Source: Eubacteriales Family XIII. Incertae Sedis bacterium
GTDB lineage: Bacteria > Bacillota > Clostridia > Peptostreptococcales > Anaerovoracaceae
DNA: 6,108 nucleotides
Direction of reading: 5' to 3'
Assembly: GCA_031254995.1 (NCBI GenBank)
Contig: JAIRTJ010000067.1
Span: forward strand, 1 to 6,108
The notes beneath the pieces are model-generated. The model was not told where the DNA came from, did not search any database, and was given only the letters and a program-made list of their open reading frames with translations. This document shows, one piece after another, positions 5,634 through 6,108 of the stretch. A program made the position numbers and the translations under genes. Each line of letters begins with the position of its first letter. Position 1 is the stretch's first letter.

Positions 5634-5672
5634 TGAAAAACCTTGCACCGGTTCAAGATGCAAGGTTTTTCA
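5634..5672. terminator. Strong bidirectional intrinsic terminator
   Basis: A 14-bp perfect stem (5634-5647 with 5659-5672) encloses an 11-nt loop. The arm AAAAACCTTGCA mirrors TGCAAGGTTTTT, so a T run ends the stem on both strands. On the minus strand it lies just past the ATPase remnant and was probably that gene's terminator. It now insulates the small membrane protein gene from upstream transcription. Confidence 0.8.
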
Positions 5673-5676
5673 ACGT

Positions 5677-5796
5677 TTATCGGCTGGCTAACCTACAATC
5701 ATTTGACACAATGCGCACCACTGTAATCACTTTCACCAGCCCGTTCTCTTTTTTATCGATGAGCTTGTGCCGGTATTTGGGTCTGTCGATCCTCAT
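5677..5796 (-). pseudogene. 5' stub of a DUF4143-type (AAA_14) ATPase gene
   Basis: The 39-codon frame begins MRIDRPKYRHKLIDKKENGL and continues VKVIT. That strongly recalls the start of AAA_14/DUF4143 ATPases, which run on into TG(I/V)RR(C/S)GKS, the Walker A. Here the frame gives T25-V26-V27-R28 and then leaves the motif. Reading one base shifted from about 5712 recovers Cys-Val-Lys followed by a stop, matching C-G-K with GGC changed to GTC. So a one-base loss and at least two substitutions have destroyed the P-loop. The remaining 350 or so residues of such a protein are absent, and a terminator lies just after. These ATPases are common in anaerobe genomes and often occur as degraded copies. 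The match is from memory of the family, not from a search. Confidence 0.65.
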
Positions 5797-5815
5797 TTTG
5801 CATTCTTTATATTCA

Positions 5816-5829
5816 TGCGTAAATACGCA
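5816..5829. promoter_or_regulatory. Perfect palindrome upstream of the ATPase remnant
   Basis: TGCGTA (5816-5821) and TACGCA (5824-5829) are exact inverted arms around AA, 20 bp upstream of the remnant's ATG. This is a typical dimeric-repressor operator layout and may be the former control site of the lost gene. Confidence 0.4.
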
Positions 5830-5947
5830 ATTATCTTACGAGTAGAATATACCGCCCACGGGGCTGGATATCAAGGCATTACAGAAAAAAGAAAACCACC
5901 GATTGTCCAATTTCCCTTGTATCAACGGCAGCAAATTTTATTCCGGT
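5830..5947. other. AT-rich non-coding stretch before the repeat cluster
   Basis: I find no supportable gene, RNA or terminator here. The only structure is a distant CCACCG/CGGTGG pair (about 5896-5901 with 5944-5949), which may bound the right-edge repeat or may be chance. Confidence 0.5.
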
Positions 5948-6038
5948 GGGGGAAGTCTCCCCCTACGCGCGAGCCAGCCGTTTCGCGTCAGTCTCGCGCT
6001 ACCCCCTCAGCGGGGGGCAAGTCCCCGCAACGCCCCCC
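5948..6038. repeat. GC-rich multi-hairpin palindromic repeat (REP/MITE-like)
   Basis: Hairpins follow each other closely: GGGGGA/TCCCCC (5948-5953 with 5958-5963); GCGCGAG/CTCGCGC (5967-5973 with 5993-5999, 19-nt loop); CCCCC/GGGGG (6002-6006 with 6012-6016), which competes with GGGGGC/GCCCCC (6013-6018 with 6032-6037). The stretches 5948-5968 and 6013-6033 are also imperfect direct copies of each other, both following GGGGG(C)AAGTC. There is no open frame of merit. Such blocks are usually dispersed genomic repeats. Confidence 0.65.
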
Positions 6039-6039
6039 A

Positions 6040-6080
6040 TGGGACAAAGGGGGCGGAATCGTGCCGTCCCCTTTGTCCCA
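6040..6080. repeat. 17-bp hairpin of the GGGACAAAGGGG type, probable transposase-mobilised repeat
   Basis: The left arm TGGGACAAAGGGGGCGG (6040-6056) pairs with the right arm CCGTCCCCTTTGTCCCA (6064-6080), with a single G-T pair (6053/6067) and a 7-nt loop. I recall near-identical palindromes flanking REP-associated (Y1/RAYT-type) transposase genes and scattered between genes in Clostridia. No transposase lies inside this window, so mobilisation is inferred. It is too far from any gene here to be a terminator. Confidence 0.65.
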
Positions 6081-6108
6081 CTTGACGCACATTTTTCAGC
6101 CGCTGATC

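Noticed and set aside
5297..5656. 119-codon minus-strand frame overlapping the small membrane protein gene
   Set aside because: It runs through a terminator hairpin and a promoter and reads the 71-residue gene in another frame. The product shows no domain.
5903..6085. 60-codon plus-strand frame in the right-edge repeats
   Set aside because: It passes through stacked palindromes and has no ribosome site or recognisable protein character.

Overview
The window looks like chromosome of a Gram-positive bacterium of the class Clostridia (Firmicutes), probably an uncultured gut or anaerobic lineage. The grounds are Shine-Dalgarno-led genes, sigma-A-type promoters, a lipobox lipoprotein, eight tRNA genes that all encode their CCA end, and a remnant of a DUF4143-type ATPase plus GC-rich palindromic repeats of a kind common in those genomes. 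No rRNA or species marker is present, so the assignment is an inference.

Left part (1-2284). A membrane protein gene on the minus strand is cut by the left edge (1-443). It diverges from a small lipoprotein gene (779-1348) across about 335 bp. That gap holds a promoter for each direction (minus 558-587, plus 675-703) and, between them, an imperfect inverted repeat (602-656) whose loop carries a 12-bp direct repeat. The lipoprotein gene is followed on the same strand by lipA, lipoyl synthase (1424-2284), with all three cofactor motifs intact. A 22-bp tandem duplication spans the lipoprotein stop codon. lipA ends 11 bp from the stop codon of a convergent gene.

Middle part (2296-5172). A minus-strand tRNA operon has a clear promoter (5144-5172) and reads Arg(TCT), Gln(TTG), Lys(TTT), Ser(TGA), Ser(GCT), Trp(CCA), Pro(TGG), Met-or-Ile2(CAT). 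It ends in a 15-bp stem-loop terminator. A MATE-family efflux transporter gene (2296-3678) starts about 30 bp past that terminator on the same strand, with no visible promoter of its own, so read-through from the tRNA operon is likely. Between tRNA-Arg and tRNA-Gln lies an exact 82-bp direct repeat. One copy overlaps the 3' end of tRNA-Arg and the other carries only a 19-nt tail of it, as in an attL/attR scar or a segmental duplication.

Right part (5173-6108). A 71-residue single-pass membrane protein gene (5242-5457, minus) has its own promoter (5516-5545). Beyond it come a strong bidirectional terminator (5634-5672), a decayed 5' stub of a DUF4143-type ATPase gene with a broken Walker A motif (5677-5796), a perfect palindrome (5816-5829), and at the right edge a dense cluster of GC-rich hairpins (5948-6080) that looks like a REP/MITE-type mobile repeat.

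No convincing new multi-gene system is present. The items most worth a second look are the tRNA-Arg repeat scar, the tRNA-MATE arrangement, the repeat cluster at the right edge and the hairpin between the divergent promoters.
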